The notes beneath the pieces are model-generated. The model had not been told where the DNA came from, did no database searches, and was given only the letters and a program-made list of their open reading frames with translations. Below, piece by piece: positions 22,008 to 32,866 of a stretch of 64,000 nucleotides of DNA (its first letter is position 1; every line of letters starts with the position of its first letter). Location: NCBI GenBank assembly GCA_900095095.1, contig FMBT01000293.1:186001-250000 (forward strand). Direction: 5' to 3'. The stretch is from Fragilariopsis cylindrus CCMP1102 (lineage: Eukaryota > Bacillariophyta > Bacillariophyceae > Bacillariales > Bacillariaceae). Both the position numbers and the translations under genes were made by a program.

Positions 22008-23002
22008 TTAGTTTGTTGTTGAAGATGATGCTATATTCCTAGCTTGTTCCTGTACCATAGACTCATAATGGTCCAACTTTTGTAACCATCGAACTGGAAA
22101 CCATCCATACGTATCCGTTGATATCGATAATGATGGATGTGATTCTAATTCTGATTCTGATTCTTCTTCATTTGCACCACTTGATGATGATGATTCTTTA
22201 GCTGGTAATCTACACAAATTGTATTGTCGATCTGGTCCAACTCCCTCCTTTAAAAATAAGAAAAAGAAGCGTACAGATAAAATATAACAAGTTAGGTAGA
22301 GTTAGTTCTCATCCATGTTGTTTTTTGTTTTACGTGTTTCGAAGAAAAAGAAAGAAAGAAAAGGATCGTATTGTAATGCTTACCTCTAAAACTTCAACTA
22401 CATCTAACAATTGTACTCCTGATAGACAATGAATAAATCCAGTATCTCTTCGTATTACACAATGGAAAAGGGTCGGCTTTTTTTCTAGCACCGTTAAATA
22501 ATAATCATCGTCGTCGGCGTCGTCGTCGATTATGATTATAATTATTTGCTTTTTGATGATTAGCGGTAATAGTAGCAGCAGCTATGAACTCCTTCCTTAA
22601 TCCTTCATTAATACCTTTTATTTTATTCCCAAAAAACCAATCGGAGGCACCCCATGCAGCAAACATAACAGGTACAATCAACATCGATACAACGGCAGGC
22701 CATCTAGGAATTGGTTTAAAATTTTCATCATCATCATCATGCTGTTGTTGTTGTTGAGAGACTTTTTGTTTTGCTTGTCGTCGTTTCGACAGCCGCTTAG
22801 TATTCGAGGATGATGATGAAGAACTCAAATGACGATGTTGTTGTTGTTGTTGTTGTTGTTGTTGTCGAACCAAATGATTGATACGTTGACTATTAATAAT
22901 ATTCAATTTGTTGGCAAAACAACTGATATTATTAGTCGAGACAGGAAAGGAACATCGTAACGATGATATAATTCGTTTTGTAAAGAGAGTGGTTACAATC
23001 AT
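22008..23002 (-). CDS. Probable mitochondrial single-pass membrane protein, unknown function
   Basis: Starts at ATG 23002 with a basic, amphipathic N-terminus (VTTLFTKRIISSLRCSF) that fits a mitochondrial presequence, then Gln and Ser runs. One hydrophobic segment follows (WPAVVSMLIVPVMFAAWGASDW). In a CGA/GAC repeat near 22520 the frame changes; the continuation reads YYLTVLEKKPTLFHCVIRRD. An intron (22248-22382, GTAAGC...AAAG) then joins to EGVGPDRQYNLCRLPAKE and an acidic tail that ends at 22008. I do not recognise the family. The Trp-Phe-rich motif after the helix and the conserved-looking IRRDTGFIHCLSGVQLLDVV block support real coding sequence across the frame break. Confidence 0.6.
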
Positions 23003-23391
23003 CGTTCATGAAATAGTAGTGACTTTGTGACTTTAAAAAAGACCCATCGTCGTCATACGATATATTTGTAAGAGAACAATCTTTTCAAAATACAAGATGG
23101 CGGCCAGAATGAAATATTTTGATGATTTTTGATTTACGCGCGCATTTACTAGCCGTGAACTATGATGGCGCGAAAAATCTTGACCGTCGATTTTCACCGC
23201 CTTTGTCGTCATTGTTACCATTTTGATTTTGCTATTCGCTAACCTTGAACATAACCTGTTATCATTACAAGGACTGTCTATCTATTAATAAGTATTAATC
23301 ATCCCTAGCTAGAACCTGAACAGAACCAACACAATTTTTGTACCCCGAACGAACGCTTCTTAATTCAAAAAAAAACGGAATCTTTTACATC

Positions 23392-24477
23392 ATGGCAACC
23401 ACTAATACAACCGACGCTACTACTACTACTACTACTGCTACTGCTGCTACTGATAGCAACAGAAACAACAAAAGGAATCGGATGTGTATGATCGTCAGAT
23501 TCGATTATGGGGTGCGGAAGCACAAAAGAAGATACAAAATTCGAAAGTTTTATACCTTCATGTGACGGGAAGTTCCTCGGAGGTTCTGAAGAATTTATGT
23601 TTAGCAGGAATTGCTGCCACAATTTGTGATCCACGTCCTGCATCAGCATTAGATTCTCACCTTGTTTCTTTACTCATCCAACTAACAATAACAATAACAA
23701 CATGACGAAGATCAAGAAAATCCAACCAAAAAACAAAAGATTAAATATGATTCGGTCGCACATGCCGTACGACCATTAGTAGAAGAATTGAATCCACTAT
23801 TAGGATCTTGTCCAATCCTAACAAAAGATATTTCTACATTGACCGGGGAGGATTTAATAGATTTTGCTGTAGTTATCGCATCACAAATTCCACTGGAAGA
23901 ATCCGTCCGGATTTCGAAGTTAGTACCAATGGATGTATTTTTTATACTATTGATTGTTTCGGGATGAGGGGTGCATCAATAATTGATTTAGGTGGAAAAG
24001 AATTCAAATATCGACCAGAACAGGGAAAGAAATTATTAGATCCGATACCTATTAAGGATTATGTTTCGTTGCCTGATATGGTGGAAGTTCCACTCCATAA
24101 AGCTATTAATCGATTTCATAAAAAAGGTCCACCACCTACCTGGGTTATGTACCGTTCATTATTAGAATATCAACGACAAACCACACGGTGGTTGGGGGAT
24201 GGTGGAAATAATGATGATAACGCTGGCTGCTGCTGCCAAGAAGATAATCCAAGAATTTTTGAAGAATGAACAAGTTACGATGACAGAGAATGACCTTAAC
24301 GATTTAATTACAGCTGGTATGGCACAAGTTGCTCCGGTTTGTGCGGTGTTGGGGGGTATGGTAGGTAATGAAATCATTAAGATTATTAGTGGTAAGGGAG
24401 AACCGGCAAATAATACAATATTGTTAGATGGTGGAGCTTGTAAAGCATGGACATTTTTGGTCAAAGCCAAAGAGTAA
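23392..24477 (+). CDS. SAE1: SUMO-activating enzyme subunit 1 (SAE1/AOS1), frame interrupted
   Basis: Family blocks in order: YDRQIRLWGAEAQKKIQ (start of the ThiF/E1 fold), LKNLCLAGIAATICDP, EELNPLLGS, FFYTIDCFGMRGASIIDLGG, and near the end APVCAVLGGMVGNEIIKII, the hallmark Gly-rich helix of E1 pseudo-subunits. AOS1 pairs with UBA2 to activate SUMO in the nucleus. As expected for this subunit, no catalytic Cys domain is present. The coding path moves between frames near 23470, twice in the AAC/AAT repeat at 23685-23705, near 23940 in a T run, and near 24225. Each of the first four fits a one-base deletion. The protein otherwise has nearly full family length, so it is probably functional in the organism. 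Confidence 0.75.
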
Positions 24478-24760
24478 AGTCGTCTGTAATGCATATATTA
24501 ATATAGTCCTATACTGTATATATATACATATATATATATATAATATTATGACGTAAGGCTTAAGAAAGAAGTATGATTTGTAATAAAGAGCGCATATTTT
24601 CGATCCACGTTTTATTCAATAGTCTCAATTTGTTTTCATCAATTAACTTAATATTTTCGTGGAACAACTACAATTGTAATTTTATTTTACTTTATTCGGT
24701 ATTTGTTACTACAAGAAGTAAAAGTAAAAATTACACTATCACTGTCGCAAACCATAGTAT

Positions 24761-27020
24761 TTAGCCAATAGGAAGCGTTTCGCCCGCAAGTTCCAATGGA
24801 ATGCCAAACAGTCCTGGTGCATATCGCGTTTCTTTCAATTCTAACACTTGCTGCGGACCGGGACCAGTCAATGAAACGTATAGGTTCATTTCCCGTAAAC
24901 AAACCTCCTCTACCATTTCTTTCAAAATTTCAAATCTTTCCGTCTTTATTCCTTCTAGCATCTCCAACTGTTCCTTTATTTTCTTCAACGACTGATGAGA
25001 TGCACCAGCGATACTCAGTTTCATTTCAGCTCGTCGTATTTCTTCAGGAAGTTCTTTCTGGTTTTTGTGCAATAGGTGCTGCCTATCGACGATAGCAAAC
25101 CAATCAAGCAATTGACATTTTAATAGTTCAGGATCGTATTGTTCCGTACATCCCTTTGTAACGGAAGAACTTAAATCGATATTTAATGCTGGTGGTAAAT
25201 CATTAGTACAAGGAGATACTAAATTAGAAAGGATGGTTAACTCCGAAAGAAATTGATCGATACGTTCTTCTAGAGTAGTCGATGTCCTAAAGGACAATGC
25301 ATCGAAGATACCACCCTTCGTGGAAAATGCATCATCTCTCGGTACCATGAGAAGATCCAAAAAGATCGGTCGAATTCCAGTGGATGTTTCCGAACCAACT
25401 GTTCGACATAGCACATATCCGAGTCGCTATTTTTTGTTTAGTAGGAAAAACGTTGGAAAAAAGAATAGTATGTTTGAGCGGCAAATCGATTCAAAAAAAA
25501 TTATAATACAGTCATCAATCAGTGCACAAAATACAAATAATATTTTAAAGATCAAAACTTACTCGGACTGTTTCACGCAATGATGGCAATTCGCTAAGTT
25601 CAACTATTCCTATCACAGAATCGAGACTAATTCGTTTATGAGAAATAGTTCGTGCAAGTTCCGAAAAAGGAAATAGAGCCTTGCCCATATCTAACTCTAA
25701 TTTTTCGGCTTCCATTTCGAGGGACAATAGCTCGACTAATTCTGGGGTTTTCAATTTGGCCATTAATTCTGCTTTAATATCTTCGGGCGATGAAGGAGAA
25801 GATTCTTTGTTACTCGAAGAATTATCCTGCTGCTTCTGCTGCTCATTCAGATAACAGTCTACCAGTTCCATGGGAGGTGCTCGCAGAAGATTTTGATGGG
25901 ATTCCAGTAAGGATCGAAAGGGTGCTCTATATTCACACTTAACTAAGTACAAACGTTTAGTAACGACTGCCTCGGCCTCCATCGCCGCTTTGAATTGATA
26001 CAGTCGAAGGGGTAAATCCTGCTGGACCAGTTTCACCAATACAAGGACATGATTTTCTAATTCTACCCAACTTTCACTAACTTTCGGGCGCAATTTCCAT
26101 TGCTGTGAAGGACGTTCTTTTTCCTCCTGTTCTTGCTTTCGTCGTCGTCGCTGTTGTTGACCACGTTGAGGATGATCTGAACTAGTATTATTACTATTTT
26201 TGGATGATGATTTCGATTTCGATCCTGATCCTTTGGTGCTCTTGCTGCTTGTACCGGTATTTCCCTGAGGGCTTGTATCTGTTAATATCGATGCTGGGTC
26301 TATCACGGAAGGATTATCCCGATGTTTAATATAATATGAAATCTCTACTAACGGATGCTTATCTATGTTGCGAATCCATTTTTGACAGGCAAAGTAAACA
26401 TCATCTGCCCATACAAAATCGGGACAATATATACGTGGTGATTCCCAACAATCCTTCCGACGTTGTATTGTGGGCTGACGCCGACCAGTCTCACATCTTT
26501 CCTTAGATTCTAAAATTCCATTGCGAATACCATGTAGACCAACACCAGTAACATTACTACCCTTATCAGAATAAAATAAATTATTGCTACCACTGTGATG
26601 AGCAGTGTTACTTACAGCTGATGTTTTCGTACTCTCATAGGCATCACTCAAATTAGCAGCCGCTGCCAGTCGATCTGTACTTAGTCGTTCTATAGCATTG
26701 CATGCCGATTCCAGACATTGCCAACCAAGTGTTTCGTATGGACTCGAACATCCATCAGTATTGTATAAGTATTGTTTTTCTTTGTATAAATCCAACACAA
26801 TTCGTGCTTCGTGTTTGATATCCAACCAACAAGCCAAAAGTGAATGACTGCTAGCGATAGTTCCAGTCAATTGTCCTTCGACAGAACGAAAAAGAGCGAC
26901 ATCGAGAAGCGTAGTTAAACCCGGTACAGCCTTTAAAGGCAAAGGATTGTCTTCAGTTTGTCCTCTCTTCGCAGGAAAAAGCAAGGAAATAATAGACGAC
27001 AGCATGGCTGTGGTCGCCAT
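24761..27020 (-). CDS. Unknown 707-residue protein
   Basis: Two exons (25563-27020 and 24761-25426) join at a 136-nt intron (GTAAGT...AAATAG) in phase 0, giving RETVR-RLGYVLCRTVGSE. The frame is fully open. No signal peptide or strong membrane helix is visible. The N-terminal half has helical blocks around LLDVALFRSVEGQLTGTIA and FVWADDVYFACQKWIRNIDK. A basic Lys/Ser/Arg-rich low-complexity insert lies at about 250-300. The C-terminal half is helical (AMEAEAVVTKRLYLVKCEYR, SLKKIKEQLEMLEGIKTERF) and ends in an apparent globular motif, YVSLTGPGPQQVLELKET. I do not recognise the family; it is presumably a stramenopile-conserved cytosolic or plastid protein. Confidence 0.75.
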
Positions 27021-27460
27021 AGTATTTATGCAGTATTGGATAATGAAAAGAATGTAATACTTCTCTAAATCGGGGTTTTCTATTGCTGTTGTTTCGACTC
27101 TCTCAACTTCAATTTGTACGGTATTTATTTTTTATGTTTTATGTGGAAGTTCAGGCTTTACTAAGCACGGTAACAGCTACTAGTTGCTGTATCTACTCAA
27201 ATACTGTACCGCTCGCAAGCATAGCACGAAATTCGGGGGAATATTCAATATAAGGGTTAAGGGGCGTAATCGTTGGGAGATCCGAGATACCTCCACGATT
27301 TCGAGATTTTATTAAGCAATGCAAAATTTAAATTTAAATATACACAGTACCGGTAATTATACAGTATCAAATAATTGATGAAGGAGAACACATAAGTGTA
27401 ATAAGGACGTATCATATTGAACATTATCTTAGGAAAACCCCAACTATATACAGTACAATA

Positions 27461-28514
27461 ATGGAGCCATTCGGTGTCAAAGCAAGTTTTGTGGCTACGG
27501 CAATGTCGAGTTTCCTAGCACTTCGTGCGTATAAACGAAAATCATTGACATCGGCAGGATCCGTCGTGGCCTTTGTAGTTGCATTCTTGTTGGTCGGTAC
27601 TGGACTACGTGGTCTAAATCTGTTTACCTTTTATTTTATTTCTATGAAGGCTACCAAATAAAGGTATGTATTATACACATAGGTACTCGTATCTCTACTT
27701 TCTCTTTAATGGTATTATCGAACTCTTAATACTAACGTATTATATTATATCATTACATAAATATCGTTTTTCACAGAAAGAATACAAAGCAACCATTGAT
27801 GGAACCATCGCCTCGAATGGAAGTTCGATAAGGGGGGCTAGTCAGGTCCTGGCGTGTTCTTTGTTAGCAACCATTCTCAGTTTGGTACATGCATTTCATT
27901 GCGGAAGTGAACGAGCTGTCGTCTTTAATGATGATTCGTCCGATATAGTTTTACTTTCTTCGCGATTAACATGTGGTATTATAGCGCATCATGCAACATG
28001 CTTGGCTGATACATTAGCTAGTGAATTGGGAATTTTAAGCAAATCATCACCAAGATTAATCACTACGTGGAAGTCCGTTCCCTCTGGTACTAATGGAGGT
28101 GTTACAGGGACAGGATTCTTTTGGAGCGCTATGGGTGGACTTATAATTGGTATTACGACTCTTCTGCTCGATTTTATTTCAGGGATCGACTTTAGTGAAA
28201 CAAGAACCAATGTCGACAATATTTCATATGTCATTCGTATGCTAATGTATTCACTCACTTGCGGATTACTAGGATCCATCATTGATTCTTTACTAGGAGC
28301 TACCGTACAGCAATCATATTTTGATCCAGACACAAAAAAAATCTATCAAGAAGAAGATCGTCGACCAAAAACGGCCGCATTGGTTGTGACCTCTTCAGCC
28401 AATCTATTAACAAACGAATTAGTGAATTTAGTTAGTGTCGTTGTGACAACGTTTTTGGGAGGTTTTGTTTTAGCACCCCTATTTTTTGGATCGGCATTGG
28501 TAGCAATAAGATGA
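27461..28514 (+). CDS. TMEM19 family (DUF92) membrane protein
   Basis: The sequence matches the TMEM19/DUF92 family: KSLTSAGSVVAFVVAFLLVG at the start, then LADTLASELGILSKSSPRLI and VPSGTNGGVTGTGFFWSAMG, and GLLGSIIDSLLGATVQQ. These Asp/Glu- and Gly-rich motifs are the family signature. Some plant-type members are phytol/phytyl-phosphate kinases, but the TMEM19 branch has no settled role. Exon 1 (27461-27663) and exon 2 (27777-28514) are separated by a 113-nt intron (GTATGT...CACAG). The last codons of exon 1 (ACC AAA TAA AG) need one more base to read on into KKEYKATIDG, so a one-base deletion near 27658 is implied. Six to seven membrane helices are expected. Confidence 0.8.
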
Positions 28515-28742
28515 CCCGTTTGCATTATTTGACCACCAAATATAAAAACCAATAAAGTAACCTTTATGAACTGTACTATATAAGCTTTATGAATTATATT
28601 ATATGGTGTATATATATATATATATATAATATATATTAGATTCGCTCGATTTTCAAGAAGTTATGCATACTTATTGTACATATGTGACATGAACTATCAT
28701 CATAAATGAATATTGGCTTGTTAAGGAAAGAAAGGAAGTAAC

Positions 28743-30387
28743 TTAGCTGGCTGTTCTTTTGAATACCATTAATCGTTCTAGATTGTCATCTCCCATTGTA
28801 GACGCCAATTGCTCCATCAAATCTTTTTGATCTTTTGCTGTGTCTTCTTCTTTGAGCTTTGCAATTACAACTTGGTACAAGAACGTCAGGTACTTGTACT
28901 TGTCCTCATCAGTTTCAACTACATCCTTGATTATTTGCTGAAAGATCCCAATAGCATTGTTCCATTCATGGTGCTTTGCGTAGGAAACTCCAAGACTATG
29001 CAAAGCTGGTAGAGCCGTAGGATTTGCTTCTAACGACTTTTCAAAGTACGTATTCTCAATATCTTCTCCATGGTGCATTATACCAAGATTGCAGTAAACT
29101 TGACTGAGGACACGATTAGATACACCGGGCGCTTTGATAATTTTGAAATATATTTCCTTCTCCTTTTCTTGGTCACCAATATTTGCGTAGCATTGTGACA
29201 TAGTAAAGAGAGCATCTCCATCGGCGGGGTCGATATCAAGACAATTTTGTAGGAAGGCAAGCCTCATCATATTTTCCTTCCTGGTAATGCGTCGATCCAA
29301 GAGAGTAAGAGCAAGAGGTTGATTTCGGATTTGCTAAAAGTAGGCAATCTTCGTTTACCTTTTTAGCCTTACTGTTATAACCCAAAGCCTCGTAAGCACT
29401 TGCTAAAGGAGGAATATGCCATTTCGCATTCAGGGTTCAGCGCAACGGCGCATTCTAGTGCAGATTTTGTTTTTTCCAGGGAATCTTGTGTCGGACAATT
29501 GTTCACTAGTGTCGGACATGCTCTACCCTGCGTTTATTCATACAGAATCCACCGATTATATATCGCGATCCCTTTGTGAGAGGATTACCACAATGACGAA
29601 TCCCACCCGGCCTAACAGTACAATGTCCTACATCCATTTCTATAATTCGTCCATGTTTGGGTCGTCATAGAAGATAGTCCCTCCACCCAAGTTCCACCTC
29701 CTTCGTATTCTTCTTTCGGGTTCAATGAGAAAGTAAATGACAGACACCCAGCATCGGTATGGATTTCGGTTCTTAGACCAGGTTGAGGTGTATATTTGAA
29801 TAAATATGCGTTTCTACTACCAAATCTTCAACGTCGTCGACGAAATCAGGGAATTGTTTTTTCAACAATGGGAATATACGACTTTTACATTTTTCGACGA
29901 ACCAATCACGGACAGGTTCCACATCTTTTAACCAAAAACCTTCGATGTAGTATTGACCTGATTCTAATTCTGCTGGTTTGTCCATTCCAGCGAAATAACC
30001 ATCCGCCATTTCGACAATATCTTTGCATTCTTCTTTGAGAATAATGGTGTATTCTTATTGGTGACAAAAAGTGGATTTCCCTAATTCATCGTGAAAATCT
30101 GGTATTTTCCCGGGTGCATTGATTCGAAATTCATCTAATTGTAGATGATCAACGATATCATTTTCTTCTTCTAGCTGTTCTTCTGTTAATGTCGTAGGAC
30201 CAAGAGTATTATAATCTTTGAGAGCCGACAAAACAGCTTCCTTGTGCCTTTCTTCAGCGAGAGCTTTGTATTCTTCCAATCTGGATGTATCCACATGAGA
30301 AAGCCATTCTGGACGATTAACAATTGCAGATGCAAATGATACGACCGCTAGGATAGTCGATATTTGTAGGTATATAGCCCTCGCCAT
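28743..30387 (-). CDS. Secretory-pathway 2OG-Fe(II) oxygenase with C-terminal TPR region, frame interrupted
   Basis: ATG 30387 opens a signal peptide ([21 protein letters not shown]). A coiled, charged region leads to a prolyl 4-hydroxylase-type 2OG-Fe(II) domain: iron ligands in EIHTDAG (His, Asp) and [17 protein letters not shown] (His, with the Arg that binds 2-oxoglutarate), plus [16 protein letters not shown] between. Downstream are TPR-like repeats ([62 protein letters not shown]) up to the stop at 28743. The path has an in-frame TAA at 30055-30057 and frame changes near 29775, 29670, 29425 and 29250. All iron and co-substrate residues remain. It may hydroxylate secretory proteins; the TPR part may bind the substrate (inference). 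Confidence 0.65.
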
Positions 30388-30954
30388 TATGCAAAAATAT
30401 AAGTTATATGCTTTTATGTTGTTGTTCGAACGTCGTCGTTGTCGTCGTCGTCGTTGCAGATAATACGAAGGAATAAATTCCGGTATTCGCAAGTGGCTCT
30501 ATTCTACTAGTCTATTCGGAAGTTGTCGTCGTCGTTGACATACTAGTACTTCAAGTAGAGATTAAGAATAAAATAGAAATAATTACAAATTACAGACTAA
30601 AAACTAAAAACTAAGCACGCGTTTTTGTCATCTTGTCATCATCTGTCATCAAATAATAATGTGAAATGTGTAACTTGCAGAAGATCTTGTGATTTTTTCA
30701 TCCACGAATGGCAATGTCCACGACTGAATAAGCGCGCCAAAAGTGTGTTCTTCTTTTGAATTCACTTGACAATTCAACTAACGTTACAGTTACGATCGGC
30801 GATATCGGACACAAAATAAGGTGTAATAGACAAACAAACACACTACAACCACTAATCGACTTTACATGATCCAGACAAACAATTGTATTAGATACGATAC
30901 TAATCAAGTACAACCAGTCATGTGCTAGCAGCTGATCAGCGTCTTGTACTCACG

Positions 30955-32244
30955 ATGTATCCACTCAATGTCGTCCTAACCTTACTTGGAATGATCATAT
31001 TTGGTTCAGGTAGGATTGTTGCAATTAAGCTTTACTTTCAAATGGAAGAAGATGAATCGAGAACAGTTACTCCACTTTTTGTGACATTATTGTATTTAGT
31101 AGGTCAGACACTATCGCTACTCGTGTATTTCATCCAAACTCGGTCAAAAAACTGCATCAGCCAGGATGAAATTGATATTGACAATGACATCATTGATTAC
31201 AATACAATCGAAATGGCCGCTAGAGAATTAGATGGGGAGAAGGGGGCGACCATGATAATGGATGAGGAAGAAATCCTTGATGACCAAGATGGTAGAAGAA
31301 TAACCGACAATGAATTGATTCAAGAAGAAGAAGAAGAAGAAGAAGAAGAAGGAGGACACATACGCCATAATGGTGATCATAGAATAGTAATAAAGAATGA
31401 TGGAGAGTCAATTCCGAACTTAGTACCACAGCAGAAAAGAATGATAAGACGAGGTTCAAAGACAGGATTAACGTCAGAATCAAATGGAACTATCGCGTGG
31501 ATCCATCACATACCTTGGTATTTAAAGCCACTGATACCAGGATTTTTCAATCTTTGTAATAGTGCCTTACGATGGGGATGTTTAGTATATGTCGCAGCGT
31601 CGACAGCTGAAATATTAATATCAGGAATAGAACTAATTCTAAGTTCCTTTGCAGCTCGCATAATAAGAAAGAGAATAATCTCTACGAAGCGTTGGTTTGG
31701 TATATCTATTGTTACTTTGGGAATTATACTTGTCGGTTTTGCGAAAGTAATAGAAAATAAAGAAAATGAATCGGATGGACAAAAATTCTTCATTGGAAAT
31801 ATACTAATTCTCGGTCAATGTTTCTTCTCTGTCCTACAAGACCTATCGGAGGAAATATTCATGCAGGAAGCTAATTTTCCTGCAACTCTTCTGTTGGGTA
31901 TGGAGGGACTATTTGGTCTTATTTTTGGTATACCCATCTACCTATTGTTCTTTCCTCCAGAGCAGATTTCATCGACACCATTCAATATTGGATATGAAAT
32001 TATGCTCGTCTTATTGGTGGCTATAACTGGAATATTGAACATCCGTACAACGGAAGTTACATCGTCGATGACTCGAAATGTGTGGAAGCAATTTCGAATT
32101 ATTTTGGTATGGATTTTCGGACTTCTTCTATACTATGTAGGACAGAATGATAGACTGGGAGAAGCGTGGGTAATACCTGGCTCATTTTTTGTCCTTGGTG
32201 GCTTTTCTGTTATTCTTTCTGGAGTTTACTTTTATTATTCATGA
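30955..32244 (+). CDS. SLC35F6-like drug/metabolite transporter superfamily protein
   Basis: Intronless, 429 residues from ATG 30955, the first ATG of the frame. About ten hydrophobic segments are visible, with a Glu-rich loop (about residues 75-165) inserted after the second or third helix. Family blocks: WGCLVYVAASTAEILISGIE, KRWFGISIVTLGIILVGFAK, FIGNILILGQCFFSVLQDLS, LLGMEGLFGLIFGIPIYLL and TSSMTRNVWKQFRIILVWIF. These fit the SLC35F6 (nucleotide-sugar-transporter-like) branch of the DMT superfamily. Human SLC35F6 is lysosomal/mitochondrial; the substrate here is unknown. It is divergent from the oxygenase gene, sharing about 570 bases of upstream sequence. Confidence 0.85.
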   Translation: MYPLNVVLTLLGMIIFGSGRIVAIKLYFQMEEDESRTVTPLFVTLLYLVGQTLSLLVYFIQTRSKNCISQDEIDIDNDIIDYNTIEMAARELDGEKGATMIMDEEEILDDQDGRRITDNELIQEEEEEEEEEGGHIRHNGDHRIVIKNDGESIPNLVPQQKRMIRRGSKTGLTSESNGTIAWIHHIPWYLKPLIPGFFNLCNSALRWGCLVYVAASTAEILISGIELILSSFAARIIRKRIISTKRWFGISIVTLGIILVGFAKVIENKENESDGQKFFIGNILILGQCFFSVLQDLSEEIFMQEANFPATLLLGMEGLFGLIFGIPIYLLFFPPEQISSTPFNIGYEIMLVLLVAITGILNIRTTEVTSSMTRNVWKQFRIILVWIFGLLLYYVGQNDRLGEAWVIPGSFFVLGGFSVILSGVYFYYS

Positions 32245-32866
32245 CTATACATTGCAGTAATAATAAACCAATCATATTAATTTCCATCTCGTTATGCTTA
32301 TATTTTAATTAGAAATAAAGGTCCTCGAAAGCAATGCGTGCGTTTGCTGTTGCCGTTTTTGTCACTACCATATATACTTGAATTAGGACCAGTATTGTGT
32401 GTTGTCAAACAATGCATGGTTCTAGTAGGCATCATTAAACTGTTGTTGTTTCTTGGAGTAAATGAACTCATCATCAACGAAGAGGATACCGTAGATTTAT
32501 TTGCCGCGCTATGAATTCCACGCCAGGACATGATGCTGCCTATACTTGATCAAGCATCATTGCTGAAGTAGCCTTCAACAAGCTAGCGTCCCCTGCATGG
32601 ACTGGAACAGTCCTGGCCAATCCTCCGTTTCACGTCTCCATAAAATCTACTCCCTAGTAGTGTCCCCTATTATTTGCGGACTTGGTGGCTGCCTGCCTTC
32701 CGTTCGACCTATTCTATTCAGGGTATGAGACCTACGATAGGAGGCTGTCCTCGTCTACTTTCCGAAGCCAAGTTACGCAGAAAAGCAGATATCTTAGAAA
32801 ACTGCGACGCATTCATCGCATATAACGATATGGTATGATCCTGCTAGAACTAGTATATATAACTCT

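Noticed and set aside
32298-32531. 77-codon minus-strand open frame starting with ATG
   Set aside because: Short, no recognisable feature and no splice link to a neighbour; it may be 3' untranslated sequence.
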